A stretch of 64,000 bases of DNA from JAXDJH01 sp034663635 (GTDB lineage: Bacteria; Actinomycetota; CADDZG01; WHSQ01): contig JAXDJH010000008.1 of the NCBI GenBank assembly GCA_034663635.1, positions 1 to 64,000 on the forward strand. Reading direction: 5' to 3'. How positions within the stretch are numbered: the first letter of the stretch is position 1; every line of letters starts with the position of its first letter. The notes beneath the pieces are model-generated. The model was not told the origin of the DNA and ran no database searches. It saw only the letters and a list, made by a program, of their open reading frames with translations. Below, in pieces: positions 1 to 9,423 of this stretch. The translations under genes and the position numbers were made by a program.

Positions 1-462
1 CATGAGAAGCAGCTGACCGAGGGCGCTCGCTGGGCGAACGTCATCTCGCAAGCTCTCGGAGAAGTCGATGGGAACGGCAAGGGGCGTTACGCGTACTCGG
101 GACGTCAGGCTCCTCCGGGCACCGAGAACGCCAAGTACAACTACCGGATCGACTCGCGCGACACGGTGACCTGCGAGCGCATCAGGGCGGTTGCACAGAC
201 CATCATCATCATCCTGCCCCAGGCGACGGTCGACGACATCCTCGAGACCCTCCTCTCGTATCTGCCCGACGTCTACGACGACGACCTTGAGTTCCTAATC
301 AGACAACTGATCCCTCTCTGCACGAATCTGGACGCGATCCCCTCGGTCAGTCCGGATGCCTCAGCCGCGATCCAGGACCTCGCAGCAAGGGTCGGTCAGG
401 ACCAGTTGATGGAGTACCTGGCGCGCTACATCACCCAGGACATCGGGGGTGGATCCCGGTGA
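1..462 (+). CDS. MCE family protein, C-terminal part (cut by window edge)
   Basis: The frame is open from the first base to a TGA at 460-462, so the gene begins upstream of the window. The visible 153 residues are a soluble, mostly helical tail. It includes a conserved-looking stretch (NYRIDSRDTVTC) of the kind seen near the C terminus of actinobacterial MCE proteins. MCE proteins form lipid-transfer channels attached to a YrbE permease and an Mkl-type ATPase. The family assignment rests mainly on the two MCE genes that follow directly and overlap. The stop overlaps the next start by 4 bp (GTGA), which indicates one operon with translational coupling. Confidence 0.7.
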   Translation, partial: HEKQLTEGARWANVISQALGEVDGNGKGRYAYSGRQAPPGTENAKYNYRIDSRDTVTCERIRAVAQTIIIILPQATVDDILETLLSYLPDVYDDDLEFLIRQLIPLCTNLDAIPSVSPDASAAIQDLAARVGQDQLMEYLARYITQDIGGGSR

Positions 463-1469
463 CGCGGATGCGCTTCAGTTGCCTCCTCGTTGTGTTCGCC
501 GCACTGGTCTCCGCGTGCGGTGGGCCGGGAGCCAACGACGCAGATGTCATCGCGTACTTCGAAGATGTCGGCGACCTTGTGAGCGGGGGACAGGTTCAGG
601 TCAACGACGTGGAAGTCGGCCGGATCGACGGGATCGATCTCGTGACCCGCGATGGGCACATGATGGCCAAGGTCTCTATGTCGCTCGATCCCGGCACCCG
701 AGTGTCGGCCGATGGTCTCGGCGCGGTAGTGCGACAGACCTCGCTGCTCGGTGAGCAGTTCGTGCAACTCCTCCCGTCCGGCGAAGGTCCGCCGTTCGTC
801 GGGGATCGCCAGGTAGAGGTCCCGATCGAGATGACCGACAGGAGGGTCGACGTCGAGACGTTCCTCTCTGACCTGTCGACCTTCGTCGGTGGGGGCGGTC
901 TGGAAGACCTCAACCGCTTCACCCACGCCCAGGCGCTGATCCTCGAGGACAGAGGCCGGCGCTTCGGCCAGACGCTCGACGAGTTGGAGCGATTCACCAG
1001 CGTTCTCGCCAACAGGCGCGTCGATGTGGGAGCCGCCATCGATGCCCTTGCTTCGGCGAGCGGCACTATCGCGTCCAACAAAGAGACCCTCGATTCTTTC
1101 CTGGACTCTTTGGACGAAGCGAACGCACTACTGGCCGAGCAGGGAGATCAACTCGGCCGGTTGTTCTCGTCCCTCCGCCGCTTTGGAACGGTCAGCTCCA
1201 GATTCCTGGCGCAGCACGAGTCGGCGATCGACCGGCAGTTCAAGGCGCTGCGCCCGATCCTCGCCGGCCTTGCAGGTGCTCAAGGCGCGCTTCGCAACGA
1301 CATCTCGCAGCTCCGAACCTTCCTCGAGTTGTTCCCACAAAGCATGGGAGGCGGCCCCGGCGGCAAGGGCAAGGGCGATTACATCCAGGTAGAGGCGGTC
1401 CTTTGTGAAGCGCTCGCCAGTTGTCACACGAAGGGCGAGAAGGGCGACGTTCCGGGGGAGGGCTCATGA
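459..1469 (+). CDS. MCE family lipoprotein
   Basis: Protein of 336 residues. It begins with a hydrophobic signal and a lipobox (LVSAC, lipidated Cys20), so it should be anchored on the outer face of the membrane. Residues about 28-110 form the MCE domain, with the typical pattern of a substrate-channel strand (GQVQVNDVEVGRIDGI) and LLGEQFVQL. A long helical segment follows to about residue 290. This is the usual plan of the lipoprotein member (MceE-like) of an actinobacterial mce operon, whose complexes import lipids or sterols. The GTG start overlaps the upstream stop and the end overlaps the next gene (ATGA), so the three are co-transcribed. The substrate cannot be read from sequence. Confidence 0.88.
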   Translation: MTRMRFSCLLVVFAALVSACGGPGANDADVIAYFEDVGDLVSGGQVQVNDVEVGRIDGIDLVTRDGHMMAKVSMSLDPGTRVSADGLGAVVRQTSLLGEQFVQLLPSGEGPPFVGDRQVEVPIEMTDRRVDVETFLSDLSTFVGGGGLEDLNRFTHAQALILEDRGRRFGQTLDELERFTSVLANRRVDVGAAIDALASASGTIASNKETLDSFLDSLDEANALLAEQGDQLGRLFSSLRRFGTVSSRFLAQHESAIDRQFKALRPILAGLAGAQGALRNDISQLRTFLELFPQSMGGGPGGKGKGDYIQVEAVLCEALASCHTKGEKGDVPGEGS

Positions 1470-3154
1470 GGCTCGACCGGCGCCTGAAGATCAACATGGT
1501 CGCGGTGGGGTTGCTCTTCGTGCTGACGCTGGGATGGGTCATCTTCACTATCGTCGGCGGAGGCGGACTCGCCGCGCCTTACAAAGTGACCGCGGACTTC
1601 GCTTCCACCGGCGGCGTTTTCACCAATCAGGAAGTGACCTACCGAGGGGTTCTGGTCGGTCAAGTGGGCGATCTCAGCCTCAACGAAGACGGTGTGGACA
1701 TCGTCTTGGAGATCGAATCCGATTGGACCGACCGCATCCCCGCCGATGTCGTGGCGACCGTTCAGAGCAAGAGCGCGGTCGGCGAGCAGTTCGTGAACCT
1801 GACTCCACTGTCCAGCGACGGGCCCACGCTGCAAGACGGCGATCGCATCTCTCGTGACCGTACGAAGCTGCCCGTCGACTTCCAGGCTCTCCTGAATTCT
1901 TTGGACTCCGTTCTCCGCGACATCCCACCCGAGACGACCAGACGACTCGTTGAGAACCTTGCCGGTGGATTGAGGGATAGAAGCGAAGACATCGCGACGA
2001 TCCTGCAGTCGTTGGGGACACTTTCGGATGCTTTCGCAGACGTCGCGCCCCAGCAGCAAAGACTCCTCGAGAACGCCACGCGGACGGGGACCGCGTTCCT
2101 ATCAACGAAGGACGAGTTCAGTCGCGCCATCCGCGCAGCGGACGATGTGCTGAGGGGGCTCGGTGACGAGCCCGAGGAGATCCGTGCCGTGCTCGCCAAC
2201 AACGACCGTTTGGCAAGGGAGGGCCTTGCGCTTCTAGCTCGACGCGACGCGCAACTTCACGATGGCATCAGGGGCCTCGCCGACCTCGTCGACTACCAGC
2301 TGCGCGAACGCAATGAACTCCTGGTTAAGACCCTCGACTACCTCCCGCAGTTCCTCCATGCGATCGAAGACGCTTCGGTCCCGTGGCGCTCGCCTGACGG
2401 GAGCGAGTTCTACCGGATCCGCATCGGTCTCGTGTGGGACAACGTCAAGTCGACGTGGCCCTGCAAATACGACCTCCCGAACAACTACGAGCGCCAGGCC
2501 CATGTGCGGGATCCGCGTCAGACGCTCCTCAACCAGAAGTGCGAGGGGACCCAGGCCAGCACACTGGCGATGGATGGCTTGCTCGGCGCGCTGAACTCGT
2601 ATGCCGATGAGGACGGCGCGGCTCCGGCGATCGACCTTGCGAGTCTGGACCTTCCGGCAAGCCCGGCTCTCGACACCCCCGGCTTCATGTGGCCGCTGGT
2701 GGGGCCGATCACGTCGCCGTTCGGCCCTAGGGATGGACGCATGCATACAGGGATCGATATCGACGGCGAGTTGGGCGACCCTGTCGTCGCGGCGGGTGAA
2801 GGAACCGTTCTGCTTGCGGGTCCTTACTTCGACTACGGCAACGCCGTCATCATCGATCACGGCGACGGTTTGACCACTCTGTATGGGCACCTATCGCAGA
2901 CTGCCGTCGTCGCCGGCGAAATAGTTGCCCGTGGCGATCTGATCGGCCTTGTCGGCTGCACCGGCAACTGCACCGGGGATCACCTGCACTTCGAAGTTCG
3001 AGTCGATGGCACGCCGGTTAACCCGATCCCTTATCTGCCGGGCGGTTTCCTATCAACTCCGGCCCTCATCGGCAGCGACGTGCCGAGTCCCAGCATCGCG
3101 AGATCGAATGAAGACGCGACGCTGCCTTCGGCGAACGCTGAGCCAAAGCTCTAG
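1466..3154 (+). CDS. MCE domain protein fused to a C-terminal M23 (LytM) peptidase
   Basis: Protein of 562 residues from the ATG at 1466, which overlaps the previous stop as ATGA. Residues 10-32 are a membrane anchor. Residues about 38-125 are an MCE domain (GVLVGQVGDL, SAVGEQFVNL), followed by a helical region to about 300 and a linker. Residues about 408-525 are a complete M23 metallopeptidase. The zinc ligands are present: His427 and Asp431 in HTGIDID, and His506 and His508 in DHLHFEV. M23 enzymes cut peptidoglycan peptide bridges. Normal MCE proteins end after the helical region, so this is a domain fusion. It suggests that the lipid-transfer complex carries its own cell-wall hydrolase or a wall-binding module. 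It is the last gene of the mce run. Confidence 0.9.
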   Translation: MRLDRRLKINMVAVGLLFVLTLGWVIFTIVGGGGLAAPYKVTADFASTGGVFTNQEVTYRGVLVGQVGDLSLNEDGVDIVLEIESDWTDRIPADVVATVQSKSAVGEQFVNLTPLSSDGPTLQDGDRISRDRTKLPVDFQALLNSLDSVLRDIPPETTRRLVENLAGGLRDRSEDIATILQSLGTLSDAFADVAPQQQRLLENATRTGTAFLSTKDEFSRAIRAADDVLRGLGDEPEEIRAVLANNDRLAREGLALLARRDAQLHDGIRGLADLVDYQLRERNELLVKTLDYLPQFLHAIEDASVPWRSPDGSEFYRIRIGLVWDNVKSTWPCKYDLPNNYERQAHVRDPRQTLLNQKCEGTQASTLAMDGLLGALNSYADEDGAAPAIDLASLDLPASPALDTPGFMWPLVGPITSPFGPRDGRMHTGIDIDGELGDPVVAAGEGTVLLAGPYFDYGNAVIIDHGDGLTTLYGHLSQTAVVAGEIVARGDLIGLVGCTGNCTGDHLHFEVRVDGTPVNPIPYLPGGFLSTPALIGSDVPSPSIARSNEDATLPSANAEPKL

Positions 3155-4545
3155 AGGAGCTTCTCAGCTACGGCCACGGCCTTGAGAGCATCCACCTGGC
3201 CGAAACCGAAGTGGACGTCGAAGCCCTTCTCGGCGTAGTCGACCGCGGTCTTCTCGAGGATCTTCTCGATCTGGGCCGAATGCAGTTTCGGGTTCGCCTC
3301 CAGCATCAGCGCCACGATCCCGGATATGTGCGGGGTCGCCATCGACGTCCCCGATAAGGCCACGTAATACGCCTTGTTCTTGGGATCGCCGGGGGGATTG
3401 TGACCGCCGGAAGCGCCATCTGCGGAGGGAGCCATCGTCGAATAGATGTCCGCGCCTGGGGCGGTGACGTCGACCTCCGGCCCGCAGCTCGAGAAGCTCG
3501 CGATCATCCCGAGCCCGCAACCGTCGCTCTTGCACGACGCGGCGACCGTGATGACGTCCTCAAGACTGTTGGGTCCAGGGGCGACAGTCGACTTCTTTGG
3601 GTTCGAGCAACCATCGTTGGAGGCAGCGAACACGTTGACGATGTCCTTGTCGGCCGCCTTCTGCACGATGAGAGAGATCGGTTCGGCATCGGAGTTGACC
3701 TCGTAGACCGACCACGAGTTCGATGCGACGCGGATGCCGTGAGGGCCGTAGTCCTTGTCGTTGCGATGCTCGATCAGATACTCGTACGCCACCAGGGCGT
3801 TGACCTCCCAACCGATGTCGGCGCCGGATTGGTGGGCCTGAGCGATCTGGAAGTCGACGAGGTTAGCGCCGGGCGCCACCCCGCTCATGTCGGGGTCCTT
3901 CGTACCGGCAGCTGCACCGGTACCGGCGACGATCCCGGCGACGTGGGTACCGTGTCCGAACGTGTCGATCGGGTTCCCGGTGGCTTCGCTGACCTGATCG
4001 GTGTACTCACCGTCCTGGATCTGGTCCCACACCCACGAGGGTTCGAAGTTGACGTGCTTGATCACACGGTCGGTCAAGTCGGGATGCGCAGACCAGATTC
4101 CTGTGTCGATGACGGCGACGGTGACACCCTTGCCCGTGTACTTGCTCTTCAGGCCCTGGCCCTCACGGACCGCGTCGACGTGCGTGTCCTTCTTAGCGGA
4201 GTAGTTGTCGAAGACGATCTTGGAGTCGTCATCAACGAACTTGACGTCGGTCCAGGTCGCGATCTTCTTGTAAGCCGAGACGGGCCCAAGGACGCCTACC
4301 GCGTCGATGGTGTCGATCCGAACGGCGCTGGTGATGCCGGCTACGGCGAGTCTCTTGAATACGCCGGGTCCGATGTCATGTGTGAATCCGACGATCGCGC
4401 GAGGCGATGCACCCGGAGCCAGGATCGCCGGGTCGAACTTGGCAGGAAGGGCGGAAGCCGTCGCTGCCCCGACGGACAGAGCGGATGTCGTGAGAGCGGC
4501 CACGCACGCCAGCGCGGTGGCAAGGACGGTTCGGGTCTTGAGCAT
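3151..4545 (-). CDS. Secreted subtilisin-like serine protease (peptidase S8)
   Basis: Protein of 464 residues with a Sec-type signal peptide (residues 1-32, cleavage near ATASA). A short N-terminal region of about 100 residues resembles an inhibitor-like prodomain. The S8 catalytic domain has Asp147 (VAVIDTGIW), His198 (FGHGTHVAG), oxyanion Asn310 (AASNDG) and Ser401 (GTSMATPHISG), so all catalytic residues are intact. Four cysteines around 313-354 could form disulfides, as expected for an exported enzyme. The gene is convergent with the MCE-M23 gene and the two stops share 4 bp. It is divergent from uvrC, with a 110 bp intergenic region. Its substrate is unknown. No sortase motif or membrane anchor is visible, so it is probably released. 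Confidence 0.93.
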   Translation of the reverse strand: MLKTRTVLATALACVAALTTSALSVGAATASALPAKFDPAILAPGASPRAIVGFTHDIGPGVFKRLAVAGITSAVRIDTIDAVGVLGPVSAYKKIATWTDVKFVDDDSKIVFDNYSAKKDTHVDAVREGQGLKSKYTGKGVTVAVIDTGIWSAHPDLTDRVIKHVNFEPSWVWDQIQDGEYTDQVSEATGNPIDTFGHGTHVAGIVAGTGAAAGTKDPDMSGVAPGANLVDFQIAQAHQSGADIGWEVNALVAYEYLIEHRNDKDYGPHGIRVASNSWSVYEVNSDAEPISLIVQKAADKDIVNVFAASNDGCSNPKKSTVAPGPNSLEDVITVAASCKSDGCGLGMIASFSSCGPEVDVTAPGADIYSTMAPSADGASGGHNPPGDPKNKAYYVALSGTSMATPHISGIVALMLEANPKLHSAQIEKILEKTAVDYAEKGFDVHFGFGQVDALKAVAVAEKLL

Positions 4546-4643
4546 GCTTGAACGGCCTTTCGGTTGGTCGGTTTGGTCGGGTATTCGCTGGGATTGAGGT
4601 TCGCCCGGACCGAGTCGGTTCCTGCCGCGCCCCTCGAGCGCGG

Positions 4644-4649
4644 GACAAT
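4644..4649 (+). promoter_or_regulatory. Possible -10 element of uvrC (leaderless type)
   Basis: GACAAT ends 6 nt before the chosen uvrC ATG, at the same spacing as the stronger TANNNT elements elsewhere in the window. The first base departs from the consensus and no clear -35 is seen, so this is tentative. Confidence 0.3.
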
Positions 4650-4655
4650 GGAGGC

Positions 4656-6536
4656 ATGCCGAAGACCCGTATCCAGCGTCCCGAGCCGGGGTCGATCCCT
4701 ACCAAACCGGGCGTTTACCTCTTTCGAGACGCGGAGGGCCGGATCATCTATGTGGGAAAGGCGAAGACGCTAAGAAGTCGCCTGTCGAACTACTTCGCCA
4801 CCGACCTCCATCCCAGAACGATGGCGATGGTCGAGGCCGCGCGTGAGGTCGAGTGGATAGTCACCGACAACGAGGTCGAGGCGCTGCACCTAGAGGTCAA
4901 CCTGATCAAGCAGCACAGGCCTCGCTACAACGTCAGATACCGGGACGACAAGAGCTACCCATACCTCGCGATAACCCTGGACGAGGAGTACCCGAGAGCC
5001 CGGGTGATGCGGGGACAGAAGAAGAAGGGCGTCCGCTACTACGGTCCCTTCGCTCACGCGTACGCGATCCGCGACACCCTGGACCTTCTCTTGAGAACCT
5101 TCCCGATGCGAACCTGCTCGCAGGGCGTCTTCGACAGATGTCGCCGGCGCAACCGTCCATGTTTGCTCTACGACATCGAGCGTTGTGCTGGTCCCTGCGT
5201 TGGAGCGGTCTCCGCCGAGGATCATCGGAGCATCGCTCTTGAGCTGTGCGATTTCCTCGATGGAAACCACAAGCCCGTCCTCAAACGCCTCGAGGAGGCC
5301 ATGCGGTCCGCTTCTGATCGCCAGGAGTTCGAGGTCGCTGCGAAATTCCGGGATCAACTCGTCGCCGTCGGAAAGGCGATCGAACGCCAGGCGATGGCAA
5401 CCACCGATGCCGACGACATAGACGTGATCGGATTTGTGGAAGACGAGTTGGAGGCCGCGTTCCAAGTCTTCTTCGTTCGTCGAGGCCGTGTGACGGGCCG
5501 AAAGGGCTTCATCGTCGACAAGGTGGAGGACTTGGATGCGTCGGGCCTGCTCCGAGGTTTGATCGAGCGCCAGTACTCAGATGGCGAAGGTGTTCCGAAT
5601 CAGATCCTCGTCCCCCACGAGCCAACCGAGAGATCTCTGCTCGAGAAGTGGCTGTCTCAAGAGCGCGGCACGAAGGTCATCATCCGGGTGCCGCAGCGGG
5701 GGGAGAAGCGGGCCTTGATGCAGACCGTCAATGACAACGCCAGCGAGGCGTTCATCCGGCACAGGCTTAAGCGCGCCAATGACTTCGCCGCTCGGTCGCG
5801 ACAATTGAACGAGTTACAGAACTACCTCGGAATGGCGGAGTTCCCCCTTCGGATCGAGTGCTTCGACATCTCGAACACGGGCCCCACCGAAGCCGTCGGT
5901 TCGATGGTCGTCTTCGAAGACGGGCTCCCCAAGCGATCGGACTATCGACGATTCGCGATCAAATGGGCCACCGGCCAGGACGATTTCGCGAATATGGGAG
6001 AGGTGATCCGCCGGCGCTTCGCGCGCTTCCTCGAGGAGTCCAACGCTCCGGCCCGGAAGGAGGGCCGGCCTGCCAAGTTTGCCTACCCCCCGAACCTCGT
6101 CGTGATCGATGGTGGCAAGGGTCAGTTGAACCGAGCCGTCGAGGTGATGGATGGCCTCGCCATCTCAGGCGTGAAGGTCGTCTCCCTCGCGAAGCGGATG
6201 GAGGAAGTTTTCGTCCCCGGGCAGGCCGAGCCGATAATCATCCCAAGAGGGGCAGAGGCTCTTTATCTCTTGCAGCAGATCCGCGATGAAGCCCACCGCT
6301 TCGCCCTCGCTTATCACCGCTTGAAAAGAGGCAAGCGGATGACGCAGTCTGCTCTAGACGGGATCCCCGGCCTCGGCGAGACGAGGAAGAAGAAGTTGCT
6401 CAAGCATTTCGGCTCAGTTAAGCGGATCAGGAACGCCGGCCCCGAAGAGCTCGAGGCGGTCCCCGGGCTGCCCAAGGCCGTGGCTGCCTCGGTTTATGAG
6501 GCGCTACATCGCCCGATGGGGGCGCAGGCCTCATGA
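4656..6536 (+). CDS. uvrC: Excinuclease ABC subunit C
   Basis: Protein of 626 residues, a normal UvrC length. UvrC is recruited by UvrB and makes both incisions in nucleotide excision repair. The GIY-YIG nuclease lies at residues about 14-92 (KPGVYLFRD, IIYVGKAK). A cysteine cluster of the type seen in UvrC follows (CSQGVFDRCRRRNRPC), then a UVR motif for UvrB contact near residue 205-240. The RNase H-like nuclease domain is around 395-540 (ECFDISNTGPTEAVGSMV, VIDGGKGQL). Two helix-hairpin-helix motifs sit at the C terminus (IPGLGETRKKKLL). The frame is open further upstream, but homology starts at MPKTRIQ, so ATG 4656 is used. The end overlaps rapZ by 4 bp. Confidence 0.97.
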   Translation: MPKTRIQRPEPGSIPTKPGVYLFRDAEGRIIYVGKAKTLRSRLSNYFATDLHPRTMAMVEAAREVEWIVTDNEVEALHLEVNLIKQHRPRYNVRYRDDKSYPYLAITLDEEYPRARVMRGQKKKGVRYYGPFAHAYAIRDTLDLLLRTFPMRTCSQGVFDRCRRRNRPCLLYDIERCAGPCVGAVSAEDHRSIALELCDFLDGNHKPVLKRLEEAMRSASDRQEFEVAAKFRDQLVAVGKAIERQAMATTDADDIDVIGFVEDELEAAFQVFFVRRGRVTGRKGFIVDKVEDLDASGLLRGLIERQYSDGEGVPNQILVPHEPTERSLLEKWLSQERGTKVIIRVPQRGEKRALMQTVNDNASEAFIRHRLKRANDFAARSRQLNELQNYLGMAEFPLRIECFDISNTGPTEAVGSMVVFEDGLPKRSDYRRFAIKWATGQDDFANMGEVIRRRFARFLEESNAPARKEGRPAKFAYPPNLVVIDGGKGQLNRAVEVMDGLAISGVKVVSLAKRMEEVFVPGQAEPIIIPRGAEALYLLQQIRDEAHRFALAYHRLKRGKRMTQSALDGIPGLGETRKKKLLKHFGSVKRIRNAGPEELEAVPGLPKAVAASVYEALHRPMGAQAS

Positions 6537-7435
6537 GCCCGCTTTCTCGGAGAGCTACGCGGCACGTCGAGGTAACCGTCCTGACGGGTCTATCCGGAGC
6601 GGGTCGTTCGGAGGCAGCCAAAGCCCTCGAGGATCTCGAGTGGTTCGTGATCGACAACCTTCCTCCGGCCCTGATCCGAAAGATGCTCTCCCTCGCCCTA
6701 GCGCAATCGCACGAGATCACCAAGATCGCGATCGTCATCGATGCACGAGGTGGCACGTTCTTCGATGAGGCGGTGAGCGAGCTCCAGAAGGTTCGGCGTG
6801 ATGTGTCGAATTACCGACTCGTGTTCTTCGAGGCATCCGACGAGGTGCTGGTCAGACGCTTCGATGCCACCCGTCGCAAGCACCCGTTGGCGGTCGACGA
6901 TCGTGTCGCGATCGGGATCCAGCGCGAGCGCGAACTAATGGGCCCTCTTCGAGATGGAGCCGACCTCATCATCGACACCTCCGATCTGTCGGTTCGAGAG
7001 TTGCGCACGAAACTGAGCGCGTATTTCGAGAGTTCCGGTCCTTCGGACATCCTCAAGACAACGGTCGTCTCATTCGGATACAAGTTCGGAATCCCCCTCG
7101 ACGCCGACATCGTGTTGGACGTCCGGTTCCTGCCTAATCCTCACTGGATCGATGAACTGAGGCCTCTGACCGGAACGGATCCCGCCGTGCGCGACTACGT
7201 ACTTGAGAAGGAGGTCACCCAGGACTTCCTTGCGCGTACCCGCGACCTCTTTGCCGTTCTATTGCCCGGCTATCAGGGCGAGGGTCGGCACTACCTGACG
7301 ATCGCGATCGGATGCACCGGCGGCCGACATCGATCCGTGGTCTTGGCCGAAGAGCTGTGCACGATGGTGCGCGACAAGGGGTTCGGAGCCAAGGTCATCC
7401 ATCGCGACATCAACCGCGCCCCCTTGGACCCTTGA
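6533..7435 (+). CDS. rapZ: RNase adapter / nucleotide-binding protein RapZ (YvcJ)
   Basis: Protein of 300 residues with an N-terminal P-loop, GLSGAGRS, at residues 19-26, and the family signature FVIDNLPP at about 41-48. The C-terminal half carries the conserved GCTGGRHRSV motif near residue 260. In enterobacteria RapZ binds a small RNA and controls GlmS; in Gram-positives (YvcJ) it binds GTP and its role is less clear. The gene overlaps uvrC (ATGA) and yvcK (TTGA), giving the conserved uvrC-rapZ-yvcK operon of Gram-positive bacteria. One small oddity is Arg in the P-loop, where many homologues have Lys. Confidence 0.95.
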   Translation: MSPLSRRATRHVEVTVLTGLSGAGRSEAAKALEDLEWFVIDNLPPALIRKMLSLALAQSHEITKIAIVIDARGGTFFDEAVSELQKVRRDVSNYRLVFFEASDEVLVRRFDATRRKHPLAVDDRVAIGIQRERELMGPLRDGADLIIDTSDLSVRELRTKLSAYFESSGPSDILKTTVVSFGYKFGIPLDADIVLDVRFLPNPHWIDELRPLTGTDPAVRDYVLEKEVTQDFLARTRDLFAVLLPGYQGEGRHYLTIAIGCTGGRHRSVVLAEELCTMVRDKGFGAKVIHRDINRAPLDP

Positions 7436-8328
7436 GCCCCGGACCGAGGGTTGTAGGGATTGGCGGAGGCCATGGCCTGGCGGCCAGCCTTCGCGCGGCA
7501 CGCCACTACGCGAACGAGATCGCTGCTGTTGTGACGGTCGCCGACGACGGAGGGTCCTCCGGTCGCTTAACGCGCGAGCTGGGGATCCCTCCTCCGGGAG
7601 ATATCCGAAACTGCCTTGTGGCACTGGCGGATGAGTCGGAGTTGACGGAACTGTTCCAACACCGTTTCGACTCGGGCGCACTCACCGGGCACACCGCTGG
7701 GAATCTGATCATCGCTGCTCTCACCGAGATGACGGGCGACTTCGCGCGTGCGGTGGAAAGCGCCGGAGCGATCCTGAAGGCCGAGGGCCGCGTGTATCCC
7801 GCCACGACGTCGTTGGTTCGTCTCGGCGCCAGCGTTGAAGGTGGCGAGATCAGCGGTCAAGTAGCGGTGGCTCAAACCGCCACCCCGATCCAAGCCGTCT
7901 ATCTCGAGCCTCCGAACCCGCCCGCGCATCCGGCGGCCGTCCAGGCCATCCGACAGGCGGATCAGGTCGTACTGGGGCCCGGGTCGTTGTTCACCAGCCT
8001 CCTCGCGACCCTTCTCGTGCCCGGGATCCGTAGCGCGCTGAAGGAAACGAAGGCCAAGCGTGTCTTCGTTTGCAACAACAGGGTCCAGAAAGGCGAGACG
8101 GAGGGTTTCTCCGTCTCGGACCATGTTGGAGCTTTGCTCGCGCATGCGGGACCGGACTGCGTCGACATCCTCCTCGTCCAGTCTCCGGTGCTGGAGCACG
8201 ATGGCGTCCACATCGATCGAGCCGGGATCGAGTTCCTGGATCTCGAGGTAGTGGAAGCCGACGTGTCGACCCCTGCGGGCCTGCACGATCCCGCCAAGCT
8301 GGCCCGGGTCCTCGCAGAGCTGGCTTAG
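7432..8328 (+). CDS. yvcK: YvcK family protein (gluconeogenesis / cell-shape factor, CofD-like fold)
   Basis: Protein of 298 residues starting at a TTG whose last two bases begin the rapZ stop (TTGA). No ATG or GTG lies near the family N terminus (VVGIGGGHGLAASLRA). The nucleotide-sugar binding motifs are present: GIGGGHG at the start, VVTVADDGGSSGRL, and PPGDIRNCLVALAD. YvcK proteins bind UDP-GlcNAc-type ligands and are needed for growth on gluconeogenic carbon and for normal wall synthesis; CuvA is the mycobacterial member. In most Actinobacteria whiA follows directly. Here only 45 bp separate yvcK from gap, so whiA is absent from its usual place. Confidence 0.93.
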   Translation: MSPGPRVVGIGGGHGLAASLRAARHYANEIAAVVTVADDGGSSGRLTRELGIPPPGDIRNCLVALADESELTELFQHRFDSGALTGHTAGNLIIAALTEMTGDFARAVESAGAILKAEGRVYPATTSLVRLGASVEGGEISGQVAVAQTATPIQAVYLEPPNPPAHPAAVQAIRQADQVVLGPGSLFTSLLATLLVPGIRSALKETKAKRVFVCNNRVQKGETEGFSVSDHVGALLAHAGPDCVDILLVQSPVLEHDGVHIDRAGIEFLDLEVVEADVSTPAGLHDPAKLARVLAELA

Positions 8329-8329
8329 C

Positions 8330-8335
8330 TAGACT
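8330..8335 (+). promoter_or_regulatory. Possible -10 element of the gap operon
   Basis: TAGACT lies 38 nt upstream of the gap ATG, leaving room for a leader of about 30 nt that contains a strong AGGAGG ribosome binding site (8361-8366). No convincing -35 was found. Confidence 0.35.
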
Positions 8336-8373
8336 GGCCCGAACCACACTCAAAGACTCATAGGAGGCTGTCG

Positions 8374-9381
<1,008 letters not shown>

Positions 9382-9409
9382 CGCCTAAGCCTCATCGCTG
9401 CCTAACCTC

Positions 9410-9415
9410 TACACT
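9410..9415 (+). promoter_or_regulatory. -10 element for pgk, leaderless type
   Basis: TACACT ends 8 nt before the pgk GTG start, and no ribosome binding site lies between. The spacing fits transcription starting at or next to the start codon. The -35 is not recognisable. Confidence 0.45.
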
Positions 9416-9423
9416 CCAGGGCC

